From Sediminibacterium sp. (GTDB lineage Bacteria > Bacteroidota > Bacteroidia > Chitinophagales > Chitinophagaceae): a stretch of 9,206 bases of DNA. The notes beneath the pieces are model-generated. The model searched no databases. It was not told where the DNA came from and worked only from the letters and a program-made list of their open reading frames with translations. Location of the stretch: NCBI GenBank assembly GCA_017987615.1, contig JAGNTI010000046.1, positions 1-9,206 on the forward strand, written 5' to 3'. A program made the position numbers and the translations under genes. Below, one piece after another: positions 1-7,954 of the stretch. The stretch's first letter is position 1, and every line of letters begins with the position of its first letter.

Positions 1-994
1 CGCCATCAACACCAAATTGAGCAGCAACCATGCTACCACCAACAGGTGCGTGGGTTAAGAAGGTTGTACCACCCCAGTTTTGTGTTTTTAAACCATCATA
101 GTTAATGGTTAAAATAAATTCTGAAGTGTTTACATTGTTGTCTGCGCGCATTAATTTAGTATAGTCGCTAATTAATGTGTAACCAGCGTCTAATACTCTT
201 TTTGCGTAAGTAGCAGCGTCTGTGTTTCTAGCAGTACCCGTATACACTTGCGCATTTAAGTATAAACGAGCAAGAAGTGCCCATGCTGCAGCTTTATCTG
301 CACGACCATATTCATTTTTACGCGCATCTACTAAATCAGCATCAATCGCTTTAAGTTCTGTTTCGATGTAAGAAAAGATTTCTCCACGAGTTTTTTGCTT
401 TGGCATTACAGAGCCTAAAGCTTCTGCATCCGTTACAAAAGGAATATTACCAAATAAATCCATTAAGATAGAATATTGGTAAGCACGTAAAAATCTTGCT
501 TCTGCTCTGTATTTTTTAATCGCTTCAGCATCCACACCCGTAATTCCTTTAGACGCAACATTTGCATCAGCAGATTGACGAATGAAATCGTTTGCTAAAG
601 TGATTTGATAGTAACAACGGTAGTAAAGACCTGTAAGCATTGGATTGCTTGCAGACCAGTTCATGTTGTGGAAGTCTTGAATACCTGGATCTCCCCAAGA
701 AACAACCGCTTCGTCAGTACTTAATTCTTGTGCTTTCCACCATAGGCGTAAGAAGTCAGAAGTACCTTCATCGATACCCTGAATATCTCCGTTACCGGCA
801 GGTCCAGCATTACCTGTTAAAGCATAGCTCGCATATACTTTTGCAAAAGCTTGCTTATAACCATTTGCGTCGGCGTATACAGTTGCTGATGTAACATCAT
901 TGGTTGGCAACAAGTCTAAGGTCTTGTTACAAGATGCCAATACAACAATCGCTCCAACGGTGGCTATGATTTGTTTGTATAGATTATTTTTCAT
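1..994 (-). CDS. susD: SusD/RagB-family starch-oligosaccharide-binding outer-membrane lipoprotein (C-terminal part outside window)
   Basis: This gene encodes the surface lid and binding lipoprotein that pairs with the SusC channel just upstream. The ATG is at 994 and 331 codons are open to the window edge; SusD proteins usually have about 500 residues, so roughly the last third is missing. The start gives MKNNLYKQ and a hydrophobic stretch ending in the lipobox LASC, with lipidated Cys22. The family hallmark RAEARFLRA lies at residues 163-171, followed by DLFGNIPF at about 179-186, the helical TPR-like core of the RagB/SusD fold. The segment at about 67-110 (GNGDIQGIDEGTSDF, WWKAQELSTDEAV, WGDPGIQDFHN) resembles SusD homologues from maltodextrin and starch loci as I remember them. 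With the amylase upstream, that makes an alpha-glucan ligand likely. It starts 29 bases after the susC stop, so it is almost certainly co-transcribed. The SusD family call is firm; the ligand is inferred. Confidence 0.93.
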   Translation of the reverse strand, partial: MKNNLYKQIIATVGAIVVLASCNKTLDLLPTNDVTSATVYADANGYKQAFAKVYASYALTGNAGPAGNGDIQGIDEGTSDFLRLWWKAQELSTDEAVVSWGDPGIQDFHNMNWSASNPMLTGLYYRCYYQITLANDFIRQSADANVASKGITGVDAEAIKKYRAEARFLRAYQYSILMDLFGNIPFVTDAEALGSVMPKQKTRGEIFSYIETELKAIDADLVDARKNEYGRADKAAAWALLARLYLNAQVYTGTARNTDAATYAKRVLDAGYTLISDYTKLMRADNNVNTSEFILTINYDGLKTQNWGGTTFLTHAPVGGSMVAAQFGVDG

Positions 995-1023
995 TGTTAT
1001 ATTTTTTTGCACTATTGATTGAA

Positions 1024-4011
1024 TTAGAAATCAAGATTTATACCCAATACAATGGTTCTTGGACGAGGATAAAAATTATTATCAATACCGCCGTTCATTT
1101 CAGGATCTAAACCAGTATACTTAGTAATAGTTAATACATTTTGTACAGTTGCATTGATACGTAAAGAAGCTTTATCGCTAAATACTTTACCAACATTATA
1201 ACCTAGGTTGATATTGTCGATACGTAAGAAAGATGCGTTTTGTACATAATAATCAGATAAGTAATAGTTAGAACCATTACCACTAAATCCTGATTTTAAA
1301 TAATCTCTAGAACCGTTATTGATATAACCAATTGGGTTTAAGATATTTCTTAAAGTACCAGAACTAGATGCGATGTTATTGTATAAGTAGTTGCCAATGT
1401 TAGCACGCATTACAATACCAGCGTTCCACTTCTTGTGTGTTACACTTGAACTTAAACCAAAAAACATTTGAGGATCTACACCTTTATACTGATATAAATC
1501 TCTTTCGTTGATAACACCATCTCTGTTTAAATCAGCGTATAAACCATCGATAGGCTTATCGTTTGCATCATATACTTGCTTGAAAACAAAGAACGAACCG
1601 CGTTGGTATCCAACAGAGTGAATTAAGATTGAGTTACCAGTACCTCCACTAATACCACCAAAACGAGCACCTGCATAAGCTGGGTCATCAGAGATGGTTA
1701 ATTTAGTGATTCTGTTTTGGTTGTATGTTGCGTTGAACGCGATATCCCAAGTTGTGTTTTTATTACGGATTGGTTGGATATTTAAAGTAAATTCAATACC
1801 CTTATTTTCCATCGTACCTACGTTTGCAACAATCTTATTGCTAAAGTTAGTACCAGCTGGCTGGTTTACTTCATTTAACAAATCAGAAGTTTCTCTTCTG
1901 TAAGCTTCAATGGTACCCGTAATTCTATTGTCAGCAAAACCAAAGTCTAACGCTAAGTTAGTAGTTGCTGTTTGTTCCCACTTACGGTTAAAATAATAAC
2001 CATTAGGACGAGAAATTGGTGTGAATGTATTACCAAATTGATACTGTGCAGTATTTGAACCTAGGTTATAATAAGAGATATAGTCATAATAACCAATACC
2101 ATCTTGTTGACCTGTTACACCATAACTCGCACGTAATTTAAGATCTGATAAAGATTTCATGTTCTTAAATAAACCTTCTTCTTTTAACTTCCAAGCAACA
2201 GCTCCTGAAGGGAATACCGCAAAACGGTTATCTGGATTAAATTTAGAAGATCCGTCTTGACGTACAGAAGCAGTAAATAAATATTTACCTTTTACAGAAA
2301 TATTCATTCTACCTAAATATGAACTTAAACGGTATTCAGGTTTATCAAATTCAAAATTTGGCGTATTAACAACTGTACCATTAAAGGTTTGATCCGCAAA
2401 GTTGTAATTCGTTGTTAAATAATTTTGATACTCATAACCACCTGTAAATTCTACTCTTGTAGATAAGTAAGGAATTTCTTTAGCATAGTTTAAATACGCA
2501 TTCAAATAAGTGTTGTTTCTAGTTTGACGGTATTGGTTGTTTACACCACTATGAAACTTACCTGCTGCATCTTTAAAACGCATATACGTAGTTGCTGCTT
2601 GATCATTGATCACAGTTGTTCCTTTACCTTCAGCAACATCCATACCTGTATTAACAACTACGTGTAAATCAGGAATGAAATGTACTTTATAGTCAACTAA
2701 TGCATTTGCAATATGACGGGTAACATTACTTTGATCATCTTTATCTAATAAGATACCAAGTGGATTTCTTGGCGCTAAAGCACGAAGACCATTTGATGAT
2801 GTAGCATCTAACCAGTTCCAATATCCATTGTACGCCTGACCACCAGAATATACTGGTTTGGTAGGGTCAAAATAAGTAGCCGCACCAATCGCACCTTGAT
2901 CTGCAAAGTTTGTTTTGCTAGCAGCTAATTTGTAGTTGATATTAACAGTAAGGTGATTATCAAAAAGTGAAGGACTTACGTTTACACCAACCGTTGTTCT
3001 GTTTAGTTTATCAGATTTTAAAATACCTGACTGCATCAAATTGCCCAAAGAAAAACGGTAAGGTAATTTTTTAAGTGCGCCAGATACAGAAATGTTATTG
3101 TCTGTAGTAAGAGCTGTTTGATAAATTTCATCTTGCCAATCAGTAGAAGCTGTACCTAACATAGAGGTATAACTAGGACCTTTTGTTTTTACAATATCTC
3201 TAATTTCATCGGCAGAAAAAACATCCGCTTTTTTCGTAACATTTGAAACACTGAATTGAGAGCTAAATGCATACTTAGGTGCACCAGACTTACCTTTTTT
3301 AGTAGTGATGATGATTACACCATTTGATGCTCTCGCACCATAAATAGCAGTTGCAGAAGCATCTTTTAAAACTGAAAATGATTCGATGTCGTTAGGGTTG
3401 ATAAGTGCAAGCGCATTTGCTTGACCAGAAATACCACCACCATCGATTGGCATACCGTCCACTACAATAAGTGGGTCGTTACTTGCATTTAAAGATGCAC
3501 CACCTCTGATACGAATGGTACTTCCTGAACCAGGCGCACCATTGTTACTTGTGATTTGCACACCCGCTACTTTACCTTGAATAAGTTGCTCCGGTGTTGA
3601 AATAACACCTTTGTTGAAGTCTTTAGAAGACACATTCACAACAGATCCAGTTAAGTCCTTTTTACGAACGCTACCATAACCAATTACTACTACATCACTA
3701 AGCTGATCAACAGCAGGTGATAGTGCAACTGATACGGTGTTGCCGCTTAAGGTTACTTCTTTGGTTTCAAAATTCAAAGAAGATACAACTAGTGTAGTTG
3801 CCTTAGCAGGAACTTTCAAACTAAATGACCCATCGGCATTTGTTTGTGCTCCAACACCAGATCCTTTTACAAGGATACTAGCAGCCGCTAACGGCGAACC
3901 ATCTTTTGCATTGGTTACTTTTCCCGTAACCGTACGATCTTGTGCAATTGATGGCAAACAGAAAACTGTTAGCATCATCAGCATTGCAACAAGTGCTTTT
4001 TTAATGTTCAT
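1024..4011 (-). CDS. susC: SusC/RagA-family TonB-linked outer-membrane oligosaccharide transporter
   Basis: This is a complete 995-residue TonB-dependent transporter that forms the outer-membrane import pore beneath SusD. In order it has a signal peptide (about 1-23, ending SIAQ), a carboxypeptidase-D-regulatory-like beta-sandwich (about 26-98, with the typical GKVTNAKDGSPLAAASILVKG start), a TonB-box-like DVVVIGYG at about 106-113, and a plug domain (about 115-240) with the family motifs IRIRG, PLIVVDGMPI, IESFSVLKDASATAIYGARASNG and VIIITTKKG. The 22-strand barrel follows and ends in the characteristic aromatic terminus PRPRTIVLGINLDF. There is no N-terminal STN domain, so the transporter itself shows no sign of signalling through an anti-sigma factor. 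The ATG at 4011 is 28 bases after the amylase stop and the gene ends 29 bases before susD, indicating one amylase-susC-susD operon. The substrate is inferred to be maltooligosaccharides from these neighbours; the barrel sequence alone does not prove it. Confidence 0.96.
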   Translation of the reverse strand: MNIKKALVAMLMMLTVFCLPSIAQDRTVTGKVTNAKDGSPLAAASILVKGSGVGAQTNADGSFSLKVPAKATTLVVSSLNFETKEVTLSGNTVSVALSPAVDQLSDVVVIGYGSVRKKDLTGSVVNVSSKDFNKGVISTPEQLIQGKVAGVQITSNNGAPGSGSTIRIRGGASLNASNDPLIVVDGMPIDGGGISGQANALALINPNDIESFSVLKDASATAIYGARASNGVIIITTKKGKSGAPKYAFSSQFSVSNVTKKADVFSADEIRDIVKTKGPSYTSMLGTASTDWQDEIYQTALTTDNNISVSGALKKLPYRFSLGNLMQSGILKSDKLNRTTVGVNVSPSLFDNHLTVNINYKLAASKTNFADQGAIGAATYFDPTKPVYSGGQAYNGYWNWLDATSSNGLRALAPRNPLGILLDKDDQSNVTRHIANALVDYKVHFIPDLHVVVNTGMDVAEGKGTTVINDQAATTYMRFKDAAGKFHSGVNNQYRQTRNNTYLNAYLNYAKEIPYLSTRVEFTGGYEYQNYLTTNYNFADQTFNGTVVNTPNFEFDKPEYRLSSYLGRMNISVKGKYLFTASVRQDGSSKFNPDNRFAVFPSGAVAWKLKEEGLFKNMKSLSDLKLRASYGVTGQQDGIGYYDYISYYNLGSNTAQYQFGNTFTPISRPNGYYFNRKWEQTATTNLALDFGFADNRITGTIEAYRRETSDLLNEVNQPAGTNFSNKIVANVGTMENKGIEFTLNIQPIRNKNTTWDIAFNATYNQNRITKLTISDDPAYAGARFGGISGGTGNSILIHSVGYQRGSFFVFKQVYDANDKPIDGLYADLNRDGVINERDLYQYKGVDPQMFFGLSSSVTHKKWNAGIVMRANIGNYLYNNIASSSGTLRNILNPIGYINNGSRDYLKSGFSGNGSNYYLSDYYVQNASFLRIDNINLGYNVGKVFSDKASLRINATVQNVLTITKYTGLDPEMNGGIDNNFYPRPRTIVLGINLDF

Positions 4012-4039
4012 AGAATTACAATTTCAATTTGAATAAATA

Positions 4040-6901
4040 CTAATTAGTGATTAAAAATGTTTGTGTTTTTTGTTTTTGATTTGATTGAATAGATATATGA
4101 TAAACCCCTGGAGCGAGGCCTTTCTTATTGATGATGAGTTGTTGTTGTCCTTTATTTTGCCATCCATTAAATATGCCGTCTACTACAACACCGGCCTGAC
4201 TTAAAAGTTTAATTTGAACCTTCCCTGATTCAGGCAATTGATACTTCAAAATCGCTGCTTGCCTAACTGGATTAGGAGAAATGCTTATTGTTGTATTTAA
4301 TAGCGGTAAACTAATATTGGGTGTAGCAGTAACCACTGTATTGTTGAGGTTTTTATTGGCATACACATAGTATTCACCAGGCTGTAAGGATACGCTTGCA
4401 GAACCGCCAGAAACCAACTGGTATTTATTGGAATACAAGCTGTACCAAAAACCATCTGTTGGAAAACTAACAGTAGCGGTTTGAGGTGTAACATCAAAAT
4501 TACCAACAACCACTAATTTAATAGAGTCACCATTTAGTTGCATCGACTTTAAAGCGCCCGTGGTATTAACCGTATACTTATTAGATCCAAAATCAGTTAC
4601 ATAGGCTGGCGTTGCACGTAATTTTAAAAATTTAGCATACGCATCATATAAACCCTTACGGTTTGCATCTTGCAAATAATCCCATTTAATAGGTTTTTCT
4701 GAAAGGCGGCAATTGTTGGCATCTACCGTTAAATTGGTACAAGTGTTGATGCTAAAATCGTAACCGAGTTCACCAAACTGCCACATTAATTTTGGACCTG
4801 GTGTAAGTGCCCAAAAGGCCGCAGCCATTTCGTTTCTTTTTAAACCTGTTGCCGGATTTTTGGTACTATAACTACCAGAACCATTTCCAAAATTCAAATT
4901 TTTATATTGAAGTCTTTCTTCGTCATGACTTTCCATATACGTCACTAAATGCTGTTGTGCAAAATTTCTAGCATTTGAAAAACTAGTGCCAAAATTTGAC
5001 GTTGACGTATAACCCATGGTAGCTTCAGCAAAACTATGATTTGCATTACCCCATAAAAGCATTCCGTAGTCTGCTAATTCTTTTTCTTCAGAATTGTCTG
5101 CAAAGTGCTCTAGCATGCAATAGCTTCCGGCACTAGTAGCTTGCATCGTATCATAAATGGCTTTCCAAATTTTAATACGTGAAGCGTCATAATTACCCCA
5201 AGCACCTACATTGGTTGGATTGTTTACTTGCGTGAATCCTTTAGACAAATCCCACCTATAACCATCTATATGAAATTCTTGCAGCCAGTATTTTGTAACC
5301 CTGTTTACCAATTCTTTGGTGGCCAAAGATTCATGGTTAAAATCGTTACCAACATTAAAAGGATGCTTGGCATCTGGGTTTAACCAAGGATTATTTGTTG
5401 CAGGTTTATTATTGGTACCATCCCAATACATTTTGGCAAGTGGTGAAGAACCAAATACATGGTTGAGCACCATATCCATAATTACGGCAATACCTTGCTG
5501 ATGCGCTGCATCAATAAATGCTTTGATGGCTTGCGGGGTACCATAATATTTATCAGTAGCAAAAAAGAAATTTGGATTGTAGCCCCAACTGCTATTGCCT
5601 TCAAATTCAGAAAATGGCATTAACTCAATGGCATTGATGCCTAATTTTTTTAAATATGGTAGCGTGTCTTTTAATGTTTGAAAATCATGTTTGGCCACAA
5701 AGTCACGAAGCAATAACTCATAAACAACAAGATTCTTTTTATTCGGGCGCACAAAATTAGCATCGTTCCATACATATTTGGGTTGCGCGGTTTGAAGCAC
5801 ACTTACTATATCTGTGGTCTTACCTACTGGATAAGGTTTTAAATTAGGAAAGGTAGACGCAGCGATGTACTCGTCATTCCAAGGATCTAATACTTTATGC
5901 GTATTGTAATCTGCCACTTTTAAAGCGCCATCAATAATATACTGGTAAGCATATTCTACACCCGGTGTTAAACCTGTTAATCGAATCCAAAAACGCAAAC
6001 TATCGGGCGTCATTTTCATCACATGAGGAAGTGATGGTGTCCAATTATTAAAATCACCAGTAACGGTAATAGAAGTTTTTTTAGGTGCATACAAAACAAG
6101 CGTAACTGATGTATCGCCTGGCTCATAATTAATACCGTCTTTAACACCAGCTGGAAGACCAACTAAATTGGTAGCGCCTGTCACTAAAAATGAAATAGAA
6201 TCTTTACGCGTAACAGACCCACTCACGCCTTGAATTAGAATTTTTTGAGTACCTACTTTTTGCAAAACAAATTTTTGCGCAATGGTTGTTCCTGTTGTTG
6301 TAGCAATTACAGAATCGTTTACAAAAAGTGATAAAGCTGAAGACGTACTAGCACCTCCTGCAATTGAAATAGTATCACCTACCGCCTTTGTAATTGGCTC
6401 TAACGCAGGCACATACAATGGTTGTGTAAGTGGTGAATCGATACGTACAGCTAAATTATTATCATACACAGGAATGTACATATCAGATGCATCGGTGTTA
6501 CGCAGTACTTGTGAACCAGTTGCATCTCTAAATAAAATAGCAATTTTTTGAATGGTTTCAGCAGTGTTGGTGATGCCAAAAAAATTACGAAGTCCACCGC
6601 TGATTGTAAACGACCAAACATTATTAGCAAGTTTTGTACACTTAACTTTATTATCTGCTACACCCCAACTCACTGGAACATACTTCCAGTTGCTACTAGA
6701 TGTACTGAGTGATGTGATGGCGCCAATATGTACAAATATGTCTCCGGTAACATTTAAGATACCCTTGTTTCCTTTTGTAGCATCCGCAAAAATGGTGATT
6801 GAATTTGAAGTCTCGGTAACAAACGAAGGAGTAGTACGCAACAATTGTGCATGTGCCGACACAGCGGCTAACAAACAGCATAGCAGTACAAAAATTCTCA
6901 T
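4040..6901 (-). CDS. Secreted multidomain GH13 alpha-amylase with T9SS C-terminal sorting domain
   Basis: This is a predicted extracellular alpha-amylase-family enzyme (953 residues) that hydrolyses alpha-1,4-glucans. I start at the ATG at 6901 (MRIFVLLCCLLAAVSAHA, cleavage before Gln19); a TTG two codons upstream is less likely. Domains are an N-terminal beta-rich domain (about 20-146, function unassigned), an Ig-like linker (about 150-243), a CBM48-like E-set domain with GDFNNW at 282-287, and the GH13 barrel (about 386-768). Barrel motifs are WGYNP (439-443), DMVLNH (476-481), GYRWDLSKG with nucleophile Asp551, CMLEHF with acid/base Glu598, and ESHDEER with Asp660, so the catalytic triad is intact. 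Region II ends KG, not the common KH. A beta C-domain (about 770-848) precedes a type A T9SS sorting domain (about 870-953, SPNP at 875-878, ending KTQTFLITN). It is the first gene of its unit and lies 28 bases before susC. Neopullulanase, pullulanase or branching-type specificity cannot be excluded. Confidence 0.93.
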   Translation of the reverse strand: MRIFVLLCCLLAAVSAHAQLLRTTPSFVTETSNSITIFADATKGNKGILNVTGDIFVHIGAITSLSTSSSNWKYVPVSWGVADNKVKCTKLANNVWSFTISGGLRNFFGITNTAETIQKIAILFRDATGSQVLRNTDASDMYIPVYDNNLAVRIDSPLTQPLYVPALEPITKAVGDTISIAGGASTSSALSLFVNDSVIATTTGTTIAQKFVLQKVGTQKILIQGVSGSVTRKDSISFLVTGATNLVGLPAGVKDGINYEPGDTSVTLVLYAPKKTSITVTGDFNNWTPSLPHVMKMTPDSLRFWIRLTGLTPGVEYAYQYIIDGALKVADYNTHKVLDPWNDEYIAASTFPNLKPYPVGKTTDIVSVLQTAQPKYVWNDANFVRPNKKNLVVYELLLRDFVAKHDFQTLKDTLPYLKKLGINAIELMPFSEFEGNSSWGYNPNFFFATDKYYGTPQAIKAFIDAAHQQGIAVIMDMVLNHVFGSSPLAKMYWDGTNNKPATNNPWLNPDAKHPFNVGNDFNHESLATKELVNRVTKYWLQEFHIDGYRWDLSKGFTQVNNPTNVGAWGNYDASRIKIWKAIYDTMQATSAGSYCMLEHFADNSEEKELADYGMLLWGNANHSFAEATMGYTSTSNFGTSFSNARNFAQQHLVTYMESHDEERLQYKNLNFGNGSGSYSTKNPATGLKRNEMAAAFWALTPGPKLMWQFGELGYDFSINTCTNLTVDANNCRLSEKPIKWDYLQDANRKGLYDAYAKFLKLRATPAYVTDFGSNKYTVNTTGALKSMQLNGDSIKLVVVGNFDVTPQTATVSFPTDGFWYSLYSNKYQLVSGGSASVSLQPGEYYVYANKNLNNTVVTATPNISLPLLNTTISISPNPVRQAAILKYQLPESGKVQIKLLSQAGVVVDGIFNGWQNKGQQQLIINKKGLAPGVYHISIQSNQKQKTQTFLITN

Positions 6902-6934
6902 AAACAAGCGTTAGTTTGGCATCGTAGACCAAAT

Positions 6935-6990
6935 GTGTAAATTTTACACGAAGTAAATTTAACTCATTTTCGTTTATGTAGAATCTACAC
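6935..6990 (-). promoter_or_regulatory. Pair of matching 13-bp dyads, candidate operators for the amylase operon
   Basis: Two perfect inverted repeats share one pattern, TGTARAWTYTACA. On the minus strand the proximal one (6936-6948) reads TGTAAAATTTACA and the distal one (6977-6989) reads TGTAGATTCTACA. Ten of 13 positions are identical, and both are preceded by G. Their centres (6942 and 6983) are 41 bp apart, close to four helical turns, so a protein bound at both would sit on the same face of the DNA. The proximal centre is 41 bases before the amylase ATG. This arrangement is typical of sites for a dimeric regulator. The identity of the regulator is unknown and none is encoded in this window. 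That they are operators is inference. Confidence 0.45.
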
Positions 6991-7016
6991 TATATCCTAT
7001 TTATTTATTTTATATA

Positions 7017-7098
7017 TGTTTTTGGTTGATTTTTAATATAAAAATTTCTTTTACTACATAAAAAATGCCGGATAATTATCCGGCATTAACCAAAAACA
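7017..7098. repeat. 11-bp inverted repeat bracketing the terminator region
   Basis: TGTTTTTGGTT at 7017-7027 is the exact reverse complement of AACCAAAAACA at 7088-7098. The right arm directly abuts the terminator palindrome (7064-7087), so the two arms enclose the palindrome and an AT-rich 36-base spacer. In the minus-strand transcript the arms could pair and form a long stem with the terminator hairpin at its base. The arms are low in complexity (A and T runs), so chance remains possible in such AT-rich DNA. Confidence 0.35.
7060..7087 (-). terminator. Intrinsic terminator of the GH16 operon
   Basis: Bases 7064-7087 form a perfect 24-bp palindrome (AATGCCGGATAATTATCCGGCATT) with a GC-rich block, GCCGG/CCGGC, in each arm. 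On the minus strand the hairpin is followed directly by six T (7065-7060), the usual intrinsic terminator design. On the plus strand only TT follows, so it is directional. It starts 38 bases after the stop codon of the second GH16 gene and separates the beta-glucanase unit from the amylase-susCD unit. Confidence 0.85.
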
Positions 7099-7125
7099 GA
7101 CCTAAACAAATATGGAGGGATTCAT

Positions 7126-7935
7126 TTATTGAAACACTTTCACCCAGTCTACACGCATCTGTGCCGGGAAAATGACATCGTCGATACCAAACTTGCCACC
7201 TAAATTGCCACCTACAGCAATATTAAAAATCAAATGAAAGGTTTGATCAAATGGCCAAGCTGCAGAACCCGTATGCTCATTTTTGAAAGAGTTGTATAAT
7301 TTATTGTCGATATAAAAATCAATTTTTTCTGGAGTCCACTCAATTTCATAATCATGAAACTGCGTAGATAAATTTGGAACAATTAATGATGCAGTTCTTT
7401 GTGTTCCAATCATACCATTGTAACGTTCTGTATGCACACTACCAAATGCAGAGTCTGGCGCAAAACCTACTACTTCTAAAATATCTACCTCGCCACTTTT
7501 AGGCCACTCACCATACACTTTACCTGTTGGTAAAATCCATCCAGCAGGCCACAACCCTTTACCAGTGGGTACTTTAGCCCTTATCACCATACGACCATAC
7601 TTCCAATCGCCTTTGTTTTTTGTAACAAGTCTGGCAGAAGTATAATTTGAACCTTCAAATTTTTCTTTACGTGCTTCGATGATTAAATGTCCATTTTCTA
7701 CGCGTGCATTTTCTTTGCGCGCATTCGTATAATATTGAACTTCGTTGTTCCCCCATCCACAAATGCGAGGACAACCAGTTCCAATATCATAACCCCATTT
7801 TGTAGAATCCGGTAAACCATTTACTAAAAAATCATCTTGCCACACCAGTTTGTTATATGTTCTTTTTTGCGCCTCAGATGCAGTAGCAACCAATGAAAGC
7901 AATAAAAACAAACCTATATTTCGAAACGTACACAT
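7126..7935 (-). CDS. Secreted GH16 beta-glucanase (laminarinase-like), non-lipidated
   Basis: This 269-residue enzyme of glycoside hydrolase family 16 probably cleaves internal beta-1,3 (or mixed beta-1,3/1,4) glucan bonds. The ATG at 7935 gives a signal peptide of about 22 residues (ending TASEA before QK) with no lipobox, so the product is periplasmic or released. The rest is a single GH16 jelly roll. The catalytic signature is SGEVDILE with nucleophile Glu149, Asp151 and acid/base Glu154; the two residues between Asp and the second Glu are the beta-bulge form seen in laminarinases. Other family blocks are WGNNEVQYYT, TSARLVTK, WPAGWILP, FHDYEIEWTPEKIDFYID and NIAVGGNLGG. Two cysteines (55 and 59, GCPRICGWGNNE) sit in a loop absent from the neighbouring GH16 and may form a disulphide. 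It begins 19 bases after the upstream GH16 and is last in its unit, followed by a terminator. Exact substrate is inferred from family and context. Confidence 0.93.
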   Translation of the reverse strand: MCTFRNIGLFLLLSLVATASEAQKRTYNKLVWQDDFLVNGLPDSTKWGYDIGTGCPRICGWGNNEVQYYTNARKENARVENGHLIIEARKEKFEGSNYTSARLVTKNKGDWKYGRMVIRAKVPTGKGLWPAGWILPTGKVYGEWPKSGEVDILEVVGFAPDSAFGSVHTERYNGMIGTQRTASLIVPNLSTQFHDYEIEWTPEKIDFYIDNKLYNSFKNEHTGSAAWPFDQTFHLIFNIAVGGNLGGKFGIDDVIFPAQMRVDWVKVFQ

Positions 7936-7954
7936 AAATAATAGTATTTAAATT

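Larger units (their letters stand above)
6902..7125 (-). promoter_or_regulatory. Noncoding gap between the two operons; presumed promoter region of amylase-susCD
   Basis: This is the only noncoding stretch of size in the window. Read on the minus strand, it holds the end of the GH16 unit with its terminator, then a very AT-rich segment (about 6995-7058) and two dyads just upstream of the amylase ATG. The terminator and the small spacings elsewhere imply that a promoter for the amylase operon lies between about 6902 and 7058. I looked for the Bacteroidota promoter pattern (TTTG about 20 bases before TAnnTTTG) and found no convincing match, so I do not place a transcription start. No open frame in this gap looks like a real gene. 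Confidence 0.6.

Noticed and set aside
640..894. Plus-strand open frame of 84 codons
   Set aside because: It lies antisense inside susD, whose minus-strand reading carries the lipobox and family motifs.
4023..4033. Small dyad TTCAA-T-TTGAA between amylase and susC
   Set aside because: Only 5-bp AT-rich arms and no T run; too weak for a terminator or operator and likely chance.
3737..4036. Plus-strand open frame of 99 codons over the susC start
   Set aside because: It mirrors the signal peptide and first domain of SusC on the other strand; no independent coding evidence.
6902..6907. TTG start at 6907 for the amylase
   Set aside because: The ATG at 6901 gives a standard signal peptide (MRIFVLL) and is a stronger start; the TTG adds only two residues.
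6552..6914. Plus-strand open frame of 120 codons
   Set aside because: It is antisense to the well-supported N-terminal part of the amylase, with no recognisable domain or start context.
6902..6960. TTTG near the amylase start as a Bacteroidota -7 promoter element
   Set aside because: The TA to TTTG spacing is four bases, not two, and no -33 TTTG lies at the right distance.
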